64,000 nucleotides of DNA, from the NCBI GenBank assembly GCA_963815045.1, contig CAWFET010000003.1, positions 124,001-188,000 of the forward strand, given 5' to 3'. The notes under the pieces were generated by a model, which saw only the letters and a program-made list of their open reading frames with translations, was not told the origin of the DNA and made no database searches. Source of the stretch: DASUPK01 sp963815045 (GTDB lineage Bacteria > Actinomycetota > Thermoleophilia > Solirubrobacterales > 70-9). The position numbers were made by a program, and so were the translations under genes. Positions 8,400 to 16,780 of this stretch are shown here, piece by piece (position 1 is the stretch's first letter; every line of letters starts with the position of its first letter).

Positions 8400-9931
8400 C
8401 CTTGTGGCCTTCCGCCGTTCACCCCGAAGTGCTCGAGGATCACCGGTGCGAGGTCTCGCAGCGCCCATTGCGGCCGCTTACCCGGGTCCTCCGGGCCGCA
8501 ACCGACGAAGACCGCCGGTCCCAGCGAGTCGCCTCGCCCGAGCGAGCCGTGGCTGCCTCCGCCGGCGTGGCTGATGCCGCCCCAATCGACGCACTCGTAG
8601 CCCTCGGCGGCGGAGATCAGGACGTCGCCGGCATGCGGCGACGTGAGCGCGGACCAGAGCCGGGCGAGCGCGTCGGGGTATTCCTCCGACTCGAACCGGC
8701 CACGCGTGATGTCCGCGTCGAGCGCCTCGGGCTCGCCGCTGATCGACCAGCCGTTTCCGCGCAGGTCCCTGAGCTGACCCCCGGGGCGGAAGCGGAACTC
8801 GCGGCCGTTGCGCTCGACCACCGCCTCGGCGGCAACGGCGTCATCCAGGCCGACCCCCTTTCGCAGCACCGGGGTGCCGTCCTCCCGGGAAAGCCAGGTG
8901 ACCAGATCGACGCCGGTGAGCTCTCGGAGGCGAAGCCGTGCGCGCTCGTGGGTCGCGGCGTGGCGGCGGCCCGTGTCGAGGATGTAGACGGCCCCGGCCC
9001 GCGAGGTCGGGCTGACCGCGATCTCGGCCTCCTCTGGCCGATCCGTGTTCGGCTGCAGCACGGCCCAATCCTCCGCGAGCTCATCCGCCAGCGGAAGACC
9101 ATGCTCGACGGCCGTCTGCGCGTGATCGGCGGTCAGGATCACCGCGTGCTCCTCGAGGAAGGCGTCGAGGCCACCGCCGGCGTCGACGATCCGGGTGAAC
9201 ATCGCGTCGGCCTTGGCGATCGATTCGACCTGGGCCTCGGGTCCATGGCGGTGCGAGTGGAAGTCGTTGTCCGGGAGGCTGAAGAGAAGGAAGTCGTAGG
9301 CGCCCTCGGCGACGAGGTTCTCCGCGACACAGGCGGAGTACTCGTCCCGGGTCCCCGGCCGAGTGAAGCTCGGGCCACAACCGGTGGGACGGCTGGCATA
9401 GAGATCTCCGTAGAAGAACTCGTCGGGACCCCAGACCGCGTGCCGGAAGTTGATCGCCTCGGCGGCGCGCTTCACCAGGCCCTCGAGGCCGAGCTGATGG
9501 CGCTGTCGCCCCCGGTAGATCAGGAACGGGGTCGCGGCGGTGCGGATCCCCGCGTCGCCGAGGCGCTCAAAGACCGTCTGCGCCTGCCAGCTCAGGTGGT
9601 CGAGGTTCATGTTGTAGACGAGGTCGTACATCGCTCGGAAGAGGCCGAAGGTCCGGGTCGCCTCAAAGGAGGAGCCGTATTCGATGTAGCGGCGCTCCAG
9701 TCGGTGGTACCAGTTCATCCCCATGACCCAGTGACCGGCCGGGCCGAGGCCGGTCATCATCTCCGAGCTCGCCACTGGGGTCACCGAGGGGAAGCTGGAC
9801 ACGACATCCGTGACGGTCTTGCCCCGCTCGACCAGGGCGGCGAAGGTCGGAGCGAGGTCCTCGTCGATCGCGCGCATCAGCATCTCGGGGTGCATCGCAT
9901 CGACTACAACAAGGACGAGCTTCCGCGGCAC
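8396..9931 (-). CDS. alkaline-phosphatase-superfamily phosphodiesterase/nucleotide pyrophosphatase
   Basis: 511 residues. Motifs of the type I phosphodiesterase/nucleotide pyrophosphatase family appear in order: VVVDAMHPEM (Asp11), the nucleophile region SSFPSVTPVASSEMMTG (about 45-61, probably Thr51), DNDFHSHRHGP, and TADHAQTAVEHG. No signal peptide is visible. The start is GTG at 9931, just before PRKLVLVVV; no ribosome site is evident and the longer open frame upstream is shadow. It is followed by gtrA with an ATGA overlap. Substrate unknown; cleavage of a nucleotide or lipid-linked phosphodiester is the family role. Confidence 0.8.
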   Translation of the reverse strand: MPRKLVLVVVDAMHPEMLMRAIDEDLAPTFAALVERGKTVTDVVSSFPSVTPVASSEMMTGLGPAGHWVMGMNWYHRLERRYIEYGSSFEATRTFGLFRAMYDLVYNMNLDHLSWQAQTVFERLGDAGIRTAATPFLIYRGRQRHQLGLEGLVKRAAEAINFRHAVWGPDEFFYGDLYASRPTGCGPSFTRPGTRDEYSACVAENLVAEGAYDFLLFSLPDNDFHSHRHGPEAQVESIAKADAMFTRIVDAGGGLDAFLEEHAVILTADHAQTAVEHGLPLADELAEDWAVLQPNTDRPEEAEIAVSPTSRAGAVYILDTGRRHAATHERARLRLRELTGVDLVTWLSREDGTPVLRKGVGLDDAVAAEAVVERNGREFRFRPGGQLRDLRGNGWSISGEPEALDADITRGRFESEEYPDALARLWSALTSPHAGDVLISAAEGYECVDWGGISHAGGGSHGSLGRGDSLGPAVFVGCGPEDPGKRPQWALRDLAPVILEHFGVNGGRPQG

Positions 9932-9963
9932 GGCTAGGAGAGAAATCCGGTTGTGGGCTTCAT

Positions 9964-10419
9964 CTAGCGGAGGACCCGCAGGCCCTCGTGTTTGCGCTCG
10001 GCCTGCCGGCGGCGCGAGATCCAGAGTCCGATCAGCGCGACCAGGACGAGCAGCGAGAACGGCTTGAGGACGAGACTCACTCCGGCGACCACCACGGCGG
10101 CGAGCACAACGATCGCCGTGACCCCGCTCGGTGCCTGAGCCTGGGTCTGGGCCGCCAGGCCACCCTGCTGCCGGCGGGCCGCGCCGGAGACGACATCGCG
10201 GGTGACGACCGCGGCCAGGCCGGCGCCGATCACGCCGATGGGCAGGGCGGGCCAGAGGGCCTCGTCCGCGCCGTTCAGCGCGGCGCCGGCGGCGAGCACC
10301 CCGAGGGGCGCTGCGCCCGCGACGGCCCCCCAGGCGGGCATGATCGCCGGCACGACTACGCCGATGATCAAACCGACTGCGATGGCCAGGCCCAGTCCCT
10401 GGCAGATGGCGAGGAACAT
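9964..10419 (-). CDS. small integral membrane protein of unknown function
   Basis: 151 residues with four hydrophobic segments (about 5-28, 33-48, 55-75, 101-133), an RQQGGLAAQTQAQAP linker and a basic C-terminus. It resembles small DUF4126-type membrane proteins only loosely, so no function is given. A TAGCCT box lies 11 nt before the ATG, with no ribosome site. It leads the run to the phosphodiesterase, GtrA and glycosyltransferase genes on the minus strand, with a 32 nt gap to the next gene. Confidence 0.6.
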   Translation of the reverse strand: MFLAICQGLGLAIAVGLIIGVVVPAIMPAWGAVAGAAPLGVLAAGAALNGADEALWPALPIGVIGAGLAAVVTRDVVSGAARRQQGGLAAQTQAQAPSGVTAIVVLAAVVVAGVSLVLKPFSLLVLVALIGLWISRRRQAERKHEGLRVLR

Positions 10420-10430
10420 GATCCGGCCGC

Positions 10431-10436
10431 AGGCTA
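10431..10436 (-). promoter_or_regulatory. candidate -10 box (TAGCCT) of the 10.4-6.2 kb minus-strand operon
   Basis: The reverse strand reads TAGCCT 11 nt before the ATG at 10419, inside the 84 bp divergent spacer shared with the aminotransferase gene. Confidence 0.3.
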
Positions 10437-10463
10437 CAGGGACTCATCTGCGCGCCAGTTGAG

Positions 10464-10494
10464 CTTCACCTCCGCACAACGGAGTCCGTAACAC
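10464..10494 (+). promoter_or_regulatory. candidate promoter of the aminotransferase-ddl operon
   Basis: A -35-like TTCACC and a -10-like TAACAC (10489-10494) are 18 nt apart, and the ATG follows 9 nt later. The spacer contains a small dyad, CTCCG-5 nt-CGGAG, a possible operator. Moderate to weak support. Confidence 0.3.
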
Positions 10495-10503
10495 TGTCTC
10501 GCG

Positions 10504-11877
10504 ATGACCGAGCCGTCCGAGCAGCCGCGGCGTCAGGGCGAGGCGCCGCGCAGGCGCCGCGCGCACACGACCTCGCGCGACCTGGAGCGCTACGCGGGCC
10601 TGTTCGCCCGCCGCACCCAGGTGATGCGCTCGTCCGCGATGCGGGACCTGATGGCGATCACCGCGAGGCCCGAGGTGATCTCCCTGGCGGGAGGCCTGCC
10701 CGACACCTCGACCTTCCCATCCGACAGCTTCGCGGCGCAGATGACCCGCATCGCGCATGAGTCCTCCGCCGAGGCGCTCCAGTACGGACCCACCGAGGGA
10801 TTCCAGGAGACCAAGGAGTGCATCCTCGAGGTGATGGGTGCCGAGGGGATGGCCCCCGACCCGGACGACCTGATCGTCACCACCGGCGGGCAGCAGGCGA
10901 TCGACCTGATCACCAAGACGCTGGTCAACCCGGGCGACCCGGTGATCTGCGAGGCCCCCACCTATCCGGGGGCCGTTCCGACCTTCTGCAGCTACGAGGC
11001 GGACGTCCATCAGGTGAGCACGGACGACGAGGGCATGCGAATCGACGAGCTCGAGGAGCTGCTCACCGCGCTCGCGGTCGCGGGCCGGCGGCCGAAGTTC
11101 ATCTACTCGGTGCCGAGCTTCCAGAACCCCGCCGGGGTGACGATGTCGGGCGAGCGGCGGCGGCGCCTGGTCGAGCTCGCCCGGGAGCACGAGGTCCTGA
11201 TCTGCGAGGACAACCCCTACGGCCTGCTGCGCTTCGAGGGAGAGCCGGAGCCGACCCTCTACAGCCTGGACGGCGGGGACTACGTCCTCTACCTCGGAAC
11301 CCTCTCCAAGATCCTCTCCCCCGGCATCCGGATCGGCTGGGTCGCCGCGCCTCCGCCGATCCTGGAGAAGATCGGCCTCGGCAAGCAGGCGGCCGACCTC
11401 TGCACGTCCACCCTGACCCAGTACTTCGTGCGCGAATACTTCGCCGAGGGTCGCTGGCGCGAGTACATCGCCGATCTGATCGGGATCTACCGCAATCGCC
11501 GTGACGCGATGCTCGACGCCCTCGATCGGCACTTCCCCGAGCAGGCGGTGTGGTCACGCCCCGAGGGCGGCCTCTTCCTCTGGGCGACGCTCCCTGACTA
11601 CATCGACACGACCGATCTGCTTGCGAAAGCCTTGCGGCAGAACGTCGCCTTCGTGCCTGGACGCGCCGCCTACGTCGACGGGCGAGGCGGTTCATCGATG
11701 CGCCTCAACTTCTCGTCGTCGGGCGAGGACGAGCTACGGGAGGGGATCAGGCGGATCGGCGGCGTCGTGCAGGAGCAGGTCGCCCTCTACGAGACGATCA
11801 CCGGCGAGCACCGCGTGGAGCCGGAGCGGGACGACGAGGGTCCCGGCGGCGACGTCGTCCCGATGCCGAAGCGATGA
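10504..11877 (+). CDS. class I/II PLP-dependent aminotransferase (LysN/2-aminoadipate type)
   Basis: 457 residues, fold-type I aminotransferase of the group that includes 2-aminoadipate and MocR-like enzymes, but without a DNA-binding domain. Seen: SLAGGLPDTSTFP, LQYGPTEGF, TTGGQQAIDL, CEDNPYGLLRFEG, and the PLP lysine in LGTLSKILSPGIRIGW (Lys269). The N-terminal 30 residues are basic and disordered. The ATGA overlap with a D-Ala-D-Ala ligase gene suggests it supplies or recycles an amino acid (alanine, glutamate or diaminopimelate) for the wall. The substrate is not determined. Confidence 0.85.
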   Translation: MTEPSEQPRRQGEAPRRRRAHTTSRDLERYAGLFARRTQVMRSSAMRDLMAITARPEVISLAGGLPDTSTFPSDSFAAQMTRIAHESSAEALQYGPTEGFQETKECILEVMGAEGMAPDPDDLIVTTGGQQAIDLITKTLVNPGDPVICEAPTYPGAVPTFCSYEADVHQVSTDDEGMRIDELEELLTALAVAGRRPKFIYSVPSFQNPAGVTMSGERRRRLVELAREHEVLICEDNPYGLLRFEGEPEPTLYSLDGGDYVLYLGTLSKILSPGIRIGWVAAPPPILEKIGLGKQAADLCTSTLTQYFVREYFAEGRWREYIADLIGIYRNRRDAMLDALDRHFPEQAVWSRPEGGLFLWATLPDYIDTTDLLAKALRQNVAFVPGRAAYVDGRGGSSMRLNFSSSGEDELREGIRRIGGVVQEQVALYETITGEHRVEPERDDEGPGGDVVPMPKR

Positions 11878-12815
11878 AGGTCGCGGTGCTCAAGGGCGGC
11901 AGCTCGCTGGAGCGCGGCGTCTCGCTTCGGTCGGCGGCGCGAGTCGAGGACGCGGTCGCGGCGCTGGGTCACGAAGCGATCGGCATCGACGTCGGAGCGG
12001 AGCTGGTCAGCCGGCTGCGCGAGGAGCGTCCCGACGTCGTCTTCATCGCGCTTCACGGGCCGGGCGGTGAGGACGGCACCGTTCAGGAGCTGCTCGAGAT
12101 CCTCGACCTCCCGTACACCGGTCCCGGGGTGGCCGCCTGCGCTCTCTGCATGGACAAGGTCGCCGCCAAACACGAGATGCGGTCAGCGGAGATCCCCACT
12201 CCGGACTGGGCGGCCTTCAACGCCACGGCGTTCCGGGAGCTCGGTGCCGCCGACACCCTCGAGGAGATCGAGGGGAAGCTCGGCTTTCCGCTGGTCGTGA
12301 AGCCGGCGAGCCAGGGGTCCTCGCTGGGGGTGGAGTTCGCCTCGTCGCGTGACGAGGTCCCGCAGGCGCTGGTCGCCGCCTTCAGCTACGACGACCGGGT
12401 CCTCCTGGAGCGCTACGTGAAGGGCCGCGAGCTCGCCGTCAGCGTGCTCGGCTCCGACCCGCTGCCGATCGTCGAGGCAATTCCCCGCGAGGAGGACTTC
12501 TTCAACTTCGAGGCCCGCTACGAGATCGGCCGAACCGAGTACGTGTGCCCGGCCGACCTCGACGATGCGGGGACCCGGCAGGTTCAGGCGCTGGCGAGCG
12601 AGACGTACGAGACGCTCGGCTGCTCGGGCTTCGCGCGAGTCGACCTGATCCTGGGAGACGAGGGGCCACAGGTCCTCGAGGTGAACGCGATCCCGGGGCT
12701 CACCGACACGAGCCTCTTCCCGATGGCCGCCGAGGCGGCCGGGATCGACTTCACCGCGCTCGTTGAGCGAATCCTGGATTCAGCACGACTTCGCCACAAG
12801 GTCGCCGCGAGCTAG
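11874..12815 (+). CDS. ddl: D-alanine--D-alanine ligase family protein (first copy)
   Basis: A 313-residue ATP-grasp ligase that joins two D-Ala for peptidoglycan. It has ERGVSLRSA (catalytic Glu region), ALHGPGGEDGT, KPASQGSSLGVEFA, and the metal-binding EVNAIPGLTDTSLFP. The usual EAKY motif reads EARY, a conservative change. It is translationally coupled to the aminotransferase and ends convergently with the DUF151 gene through a shared CTAG. A second, more canonical copy lies in the pknB operon (39647-40612), so this one may be specialised or redundant. Confidence 0.85.
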   Translation: MKVAVLKGGSSLERGVSLRSAARVEDAVAALGHEAIGIDVGAELVSRLREERPDVVFIALHGPGGEDGTVQELLEILDLPYTGPGVAACALCMDKVAAKHEMRSAEIPTPDWAAFNATAFRELGAADTLEEIEGKLGFPLVVKPASQGSSLGVEFASSRDEVPQALVAAFSYDDRVLLERYVKGRELAVSVLGSDPLPIVEAIPREEDFFNFEARYEIGRTEYVCPADLDDAGTRQVQALASETYETLGCSGFARVDLILGDEGPQVLEVNAIPGLTDTSLFPMAAEAAGIDFTALVERILDSARLRHKVAAS

Positions 12816-13312
12816 ATCTCGCCCTCGCCCGAGGCGAAGTCCTCGGGCGTGACGTTGTCGAGGAAGTCCTTGAACTTCTCGACGACCTGCTCCTGGTCCT
12901 CGACCTCCTCGCCCTCGAACTCGATGGCGGACTCCTCGATCACCTCGTCGGCGGCGAAGATCGGCGCCGACGTGCGAACCGCGAGGGCGAGTGCGTCGGA
13001 GGGACGCGAGTCGATCTCCATCTCCGATCCGTTCATCGAGATCGTGATCGAGGCGAAGAAGGTGTTGTCCCGCAGCTCGGTGACAGAGACCTTCTCGCAC
13101 TTGGCCTCCATCTGATCGAGGACGTCGGAGAGGAGATCGTGCGTCATCGGGCGGGGGGTCGAGGCGCCCTGCAGCTTCATCAGGATCGCCGCAGCCTCGG
13201 GATGGCCGATCCAGATCGGCAGGAACTTGTTGCCATCCACGGTCTTCAGCAACACGATCGGCTGCTTGCCGACCATGTCGAAGCTGACTCCATAGATGGT
13301 CATCCTCTGCAC
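12812..13312 (-). CDS. bifunctional nuclease family (DUF151) protein
   Basis: 166 residues with the DUF151 core: GVSFDMVGKQPIVLLKTVDG, LPIWIGHPEAAAILMKLQG (about 33-51), RPMTHDL, and the RPSDALALAVR segment. An acidic C-terminus follows. Plant homologues cut RNA and DNA; the bacterial role is poorly known. The start is GTG 13312, with GGAGGA 6-7 nt upstream; ATG 13303 is three codons further in but too far from that site. A TATACT -10 lies upstream. It is convergent with ddl through a shared CTAG. Confidence 0.85.
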   Translation of the reverse strand: MQRMTIYGVSFDMVGKQPIVLLKTVDGNKFLPIWIGHPEAAAILMKLQGASTPRPMTHDLLSDVLDQMEAKCEKVSVTELRDNTFFASITISMNGSEMEIDSRPSDALALAVRTSAPIFAADEVIEESAIEFEGEEVEDQEQVVEKFKDFLDNVTPEDFASGEGEI

Positions 13313-13340
13313 TCGGGTCCTCCTCGGGCGTCTCGCACGA

Positions 13341-13346
13341 AGTATA
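13341..13346 (-). promoter_or_regulatory. candidate -10 box (TATACT) for the DUF151 gene
   Basis: The reverse strand reads TATACT, with about 28 nt to the GTG start and a good GGAGGA ribosome site between. The -35 region is unclear. Confidence 0.45.
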
Positions 13347-13377
13347 GGAGCGGCCCGACGGCCTCCTCGGCGCGTGG

Positions 13378-13383
13378 AACAAT
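13378..13383 (+). promoter_or_regulatory. candidate leaderless -10 box (AACAAT) for the SRPBCC gene
   Basis: AACAAT lies exactly 7 nt before the ATG at 13391 and there is no ribosome site, suggesting transcription starts at the start codon. Confidence 0.3.
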
Positions 13384-13390
13384 CGAGCGG

Positions 13391-13840
13391 ATGCCCGAGT
13401 GCCGCCAGCAGGCCTTCATCGACGCGCCGATCGAGGTGGTGTGGGAGCTGGCGTCCGACCCGGACCGCCAGACCGAATGGTGGCCCGACACGATCACCTT
13501 CGAGTGCATCGATGGCGACTTCGAGCAGGGCTGCCACGTCCGCAACGTCCAGAAGCGGCCCTGGCCGATGTCGGATCTCGAGACCACCCTGGAGGTCGAT
13601 CGGATGGTTCCCGGCAAGGAGCTCACGATCCGCTGCATGGACACGGGCACCTACACGCGATCGGTCCTCACCGAGGGACAGGGCGGCACCTTCGTCGAGA
13701 TGGAGGCCGGCAGCGACCCGACGAACCTCGGTGTCCGCGTCCAGTCGGCGATGGCCGGGACGCGGATGTTCCGTCGCTGGGTCGAGCACGCGCTGGAGGG
13801 AATCAGGGACGCCGCTGAGAGCGAGCGAGCGGCGAGTTGA
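13391..13840 (+). CDS. SRPBCC-fold (polyketide cyclase/START-like) protein
   Basis: 149 residues. The opening pattern AFIDAPIEVVWELASDPDRQTEWWPD is that of Polyketide_cyc2/SRPBCC proteins, followed by the expected alternating strands and a long C-terminal helix (RMFRRWVEHALEGIRDAAE). Such proteins bind hydrophobic ligands in a cavity; the ligand is unknown. The start ATG at 13391 fits the fold; the open frame upstream is shadow. It ends 1 nt before the 3' end of the opposing tRNA gene. Confidence 0.75.
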   Translation: MPECRQQAFIDAPIEVVWELASDPDRQTEWWPDTITFECIDGDFEQGCHVRNVQKRPWPMSDLETTLEVDRMVPGKELTIRCMDTGTYTRSVLTEGQGGTFVEMEAGSDPTNLGVRVQSAMAGTRMFRRWVEHALEGIRDAAESERAAS

Positions 13841-13841
13841 G

Positions 13842-13915
13842 TGGGCGATCCTGGACTCGAACCAGGGACCTCGTCCTTATCAGAGACGCGCTCTAACCAA
13901 CTGAGCTAATCGCCC
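13842..13915 (-). tRNA. tRNA-Ile (anticodon GAT)
   Basis: 74 nt cloverleaf on the minus strand. The acceptor stem is GGGCGAT/ATCGCCC with discriminator A and no encoded CCA. The D-arm contains TAGCTCAGTTGGTTAGAGC, the anticodon loop CTGATAA (GAT complement at 13879-13881), and the T-arm GGTTCGAGTCC. It starts 13 nt after the parB stop. A TAATAT box overlapping that stop is a possible own promoter. A lone tRNA-Ile next to the origin is common in bacteria. Confidence 0.97.
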
Positions 13916-13928
13916 GGGATCGCGCATA

Positions 13929-14789
13929 TTAGCTGCGCTTCCGCAGCCGCCTAGCGAGGGATTCGAGCTCCCCGAGATCGTCGAAGTGGAGCTCGGCCTT
14001 GACGCCGCTTCCCGCCCGCCGCACCTTGACGTCCCGGCCGAGTGCGGAGCCGAGGGTGTCCTCCGCATCCGACATCGCGGCGCGCTCCTCGGCGGAGATC
14101 CTCCCGCCGGCGGGCGCCTTCTTCCGGCTCGGGCCCTGGCCGGCGTGGCGCTCGGTCTCGCGGACCGACCATCCCTCGGAGGCGGCCTGCTTGGCAAGGC
14201 GCGTGCGCTTCTCCTGGTCGGAGACCTGGAGGATCGCCCGGCCGTGCCCCTCGCTCAGCTCCTGGCGCTCGAGCAGCGAGAGAACCGGGTCGGGGAGGTC
14301 GAGCAGGCGGATCAGGTTGGAGATCGCGGCGCGGCTGCGGCCCACCCGCCGGGCGAGCTCCTCCTTCGAGATACCCAGGTCGTCGACGAGGGCGGCGCAG
14401 GCGCGCGCCTCCTCGATCGGGTTGAGGTCCTCCCGGACCATGTTCTCGATCAGGGCCGCCTGCAGGCGTTCGTCCTCCGGAGAGGTCCTGATGACCGCCG
14501 GGACGCGGTCGATGCCCGCCTTCTGCGCGGCCCGCCAGCGGCGCTCGCCCGCGACCAGCTCGTAGCGGCCACCGTCGAGGGGCCGGACGATCAGCGGCTG
14601 CAGCAGCCCGACCGAGCCAATGGATCCGGCGAGGGCGTCGAGCGCCGCCGCATCGAACTTGGCCCGCGGCTGGTCCGGGTTGGGCTCGATCTGCGTGACG
14701 TCGAGCTCGCGCAGCTCGGGCCCACCCTCGGCGCTCTCCGGCAGGATCGCGGCAAGCCCCCTCCCCATTCCGCGCTTGCGCTCAGCCAT
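13929..14789 (-). CDS. parB: chromosome partitioning protein ParB
   Basis: 286 residues. It is a CTP-dependent clamp that loads at parS sites and positions the origin with ParA and SMC. Seen: the C-motif GERRWRAAQKAGI (CTP binding), the ENMVREDLNPIEEA segment, a helix-turn-helix (GISKEELARRVGRSRAAISNL, about 130-150), and a C-terminal dimerisation domain. The start ATG at 14789 lies inside the end of parA (8 nt overlap). No good parS (TGTTTCACGTGAAACA-like) was found in the window. Confidence 0.95.
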   Translation of the reverse strand: MAERKRGMGRGLAAILPESAEGGPELRELDVTQIEPNPDQPRAKFDAAALDALAGSIGSVGLLQPLIVRPLDGGRYELVAGERRWRAAQKAGIDRVPAVIRTSPEDERLQAALIENMVREDLNPIEEARACAALVDDLGISKEELARRVGRSRAAISNLIRLLDLPDPVLSLLERQELSEGHGRAILQVSDQEKRTRLAKQAASEGWSVRETERHAGQGPSRKKAPAGGRISAEERAAMSDAEDTLGSALGRDVKVRRAGSGVKAELHFDDLGELESLARRLRKRS

Positions 14790-15552
14790 CCGCCACTCCC
14801 AGGGCGAGGACCTCGTCGGCGAGGGCGCGGTAGGCCTTTGAGCCGGACGACCTCGGGTCGTGCTCGGACACGGGGATGCCGTAGCTCGGCGCCTCGGCGA
14901 CCCGCACGCTGCGCGGGACGACGGTCTTGAAGACCCTGGCGGGCAGATGCTCCCGCAGCTCACGTTCGACGTCCTGCGAGAGCCTGGTGCGGTCGTCGTG
15001 CATGGTGATCAGGACGCCCGCGATCTCGAGGTTCGGGTTGAGCTCGCGCCGGACGAGCTTCAGCGTGTCGAGGAACTGGACCAGCCCCTCGAGGGCCAGG
15101 TACTCGGCCTGCACCGGGACGATCACCTTGTCGGCGGCGACCAGGGCGTTGACGGCGACCGGGCCGAGGGAGGGCGGGCAGTCGAGCAGGGTGTAGGAGA
15201 AGCGCGAGCGGACCGGGCCGAGACCGTCACGGAGCCGGGTCTCATAGCCGGAGAAACGCGGCAGCTCCACGGCGGCGCCGGCCAGGTCCACATGCGCCGG
15301 GACCACCCACAGGTTGTCGGGGCCCGCCGGCCGGGCGGCCTCCGCGACCGAGACCTCACCGGTGAGGCATTCGTAGGAGGACGGCGTCGAGTCCTTCGGC
15401 AGGCCGAGGGCGACGGTCGCGTTGCACTGGGCATCGAGGTCGACGATCAGCGTCTGCTGACCGTCGCTCGCCACGAAGGCGCCCATGTTCACCGCGGTCG
15501 TCGTCTTGCCGACGCCGCCCTTCTGGTTCGCGATCGCGTAAACGGTTCCCAT
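14782..15552 (-). CDS. parA: chromosome partitioning ATPase ParA (Soj)
   Basis: 256 residues. Deviant Walker A KGGVGKTTTA (11-20, signature lysines 11 and 16), IVDLDAQCNATVALG, and LLDCPPSLG Walker B are all present. It lacks an N-terminal DNA-binding domain, as in chromosomal Soj proteins. It forms an ATP gradient that moves ParB-bound origins and can modulate DnaA. Start ATG 15552; the longer upstream frame overlaps rsmG and is shadow. It lies 20 nt after rsmG. Confidence 0.95.
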   Translation of the reverse strand: MGTVYAIANQKGGVGKTTTAVNMGAFVASDGQQTLIVDLDAQCNATVALGLPKDSTPSSYECLTGEVSVAEAARPAGPDNLWVVPAHVDLAGAAVELPRFSGYETRLRDGLGPVRSRFSYTLLDCPPSLGPVAVNALVAADKVIVPVQAEYLALEGLVQFLDTLKLVRRELNPNLEIAGVLITMHDDRTRLSQDVERELREHLPARVFKTVVPRSVRVAEAPSYGIPVSEHDPRSSGSKAYRALADEVLALGVADG

Positions 15553-15572
15553 TCGAGGTCGAATCGTTCGGG

Positions 15573-16250
15573 TCAGTGCTGTTCGGAGCCGAACGGGCGC
15601 TTCGCCGCCATCCCGGGCCGGCGCGGCAATCCGTTCGGAGTCGGTCCATTCTTGCGGAGGAGGTGGATGTGTCTGTCGCGGCTGCCCGGATAAGGCCGCA
15701 CGCTCCGGACCTCGAGCGGCTCCATGGCGAGCCGCTCTCCCGCGCGAGCAAGCTCCGCCTCCTCCGCGGAGGAGCGCGCGCCCTTCCAGGCGACCAGGAC
15801 ACCGCCCTCGCGGAGCAGCGGGGAGGCGAGTTCGGCGAGCGTGGAGAGTGAGCCGACGGCCCGGGCGGTCACGGCGTCGTAGGCCTCGCGGCCCTCGCCG
15901 CCTGCCCGCTCCTCGGAGCGCTCGCAGACCACCGTCACGTTGCCGCTCCCCATCCGGCCGGCGGCGTCGCGGAGGAACTCGCACTTGCGGCCGGACGACT
16001 CGATCAGGTCGACGCGGGCCTCGGGCAGGCAGGCGGCCAGCACGAGGCCGGGCAGCCCGGCGCCGCTGCCGAGGTCGGCGATCCTGGCCGCCCGGGCGAG
16101 CTCATCGACCTCGAGCCCGCTCACCGAATCGGCGATGTGCACCTCCCGGGCTCTCTCGACGGTCGAGGCGGCGATCGGCGCGCGCGGATCCGCCAGCAGC
16201 TCGAGCAGGGTCTCGAGCGCCGGCTCCGCCTCGGTTGGCGCAGAGCTCAA
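15573..16250 (-). CDS. rsmG: 16S rRNA (guanine-N7) methyltransferase RsmG (GidB)
   Basis: 225 residues. It methylates N7 of G527 in 16S rRNA. The SAM-binding motif ADLGSGAGLPGLVLA is at about 58-72, then VDLIESSGRKCEFL and AVTARAVGSL. The start is TTG 16250 in a TTGA overlap with khpB. The C-terminal 20 residues are basic and extend beyond the family core, running to 20 nt from parA. The khpB-rsmG-parA-parB order is the classic origin-proximal arrangement. Confidence 0.93.
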   Translation of the reverse strand: MSSAPTEAEPALETLLELLADPRAPIAASTVERAREVHIADSVSGLEVDELARAARIADLGSGAGLPGLVLAACLPEARVDLIESSGRKCEFLRDAAGRMGSGNVTVVCERSEERAGGEGREAYDAVTARAVGSLSTLAELASPLLREGGVLVAWKGARSSAEEAELARAGERLAMEPLEVRSVRPYPGSRDRHIHLLRKNGPTPNGLPRRPGMAAKRPFGSEQH

Positions 16251-16747
16251 TCGGAGACGAGGGGCGCGACGACCACGCAGCGGTTGGGCTCGTCGCCCTC
16301 GCTGTAGGTCTCGATCTCGGGGCGGTCGCGCAGGTGCTCGTGGACGACCCGCCGCTCGTTCGAGCCCATCGGGTCCATCTCCACGGCCTCCCCGTGCGAG
16401 AGGGCATCCTCCGCGGCCATGTCGGCACGCCGCCGCAGCGACTCCCCCTGGCGCCGCCGGTATCCCGCGGCATCGACGGTGACCCGCTTGCGGTCCTGCC
16501 GCCCGCGGTAGGCGGCCTGGTAGGAGAGCAGCTGGATCGCGTCGATCGTCTGCCCGTGCCGGCCGATCAACAGCCCGACGTCCTCGCCCTCGATATCCGC
16601 ATGAATCTCCTCGTCCCCCTCTTCGACGATCACCGAAGCCTCGAGCCCAAGCTCCTCGAGAATCCGCTCAAGCATCACGCGCACCCGCTCGGCGGGCTGC
16701 TCGGGCAGCACAGAAGCCGCCGCCCCATCTGCTCCTCCATCAGCCAC
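16247..16747 (-). CDS. khpB: KH/R3H RNA-binding protein KhpB (Jag/EloR)
   Basis: 166 residues. A KH domain with GLLIGRHGQTIDAIQLLS (about 59-76) and an R3H domain ending in MGSNERRVVHEHL and ETYSEGDEPNRCVVV. The N-terminal Jag-N domain is absent, as in other actinobacteria. KhpB proteins bind RNA and influence cell elongation. The start is GTG 16747. A TAGACT box stands 6 nt before it with no ribosome site, so khpB probably heads a leaderless khpB-rsmG-parA-parB transcript. Confidence 0.9.
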   Translation of the reverse strand: MADGGADGAAASVLPEQPAERVRVMLERILEELGLEASVIVEEGDEEIHADIEGEDVGLLIGRHGQTIDAIQLLSYQAAYRGRQDRKRVTVDAAGYRRRQGESLRRRADMAAEDALSHGEAVEMDPMGSNERRVVHEHLRDRPEIETYSEGDEPNRCVVVAPLVSD

Positions 16748-16753
16748 GCGAGC

Positions 16754-16759
16754 AGTCTA
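16754..16759 (-). promoter_or_regulatory. candidate leaderless -10 box (TAGACT) for khpB
   Basis: The reverse strand reads TAGACT, then 6 nt, then GTG. The same hexamer precedes gyrB, the capD-like gene and the hydrolase gene in this window. Confidence 0.4.
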
Positions 16760-16780
16760 GTTCCGGCGGCCCGTCCCTGA

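Noticed and set aside
13900..16000. parS near parAB
   Set aside because: No sequence close to TGTTTCACGTGAAACA was seen; partial TTCACGTG matches at about 41.4 and 63.2 kb are too weak.
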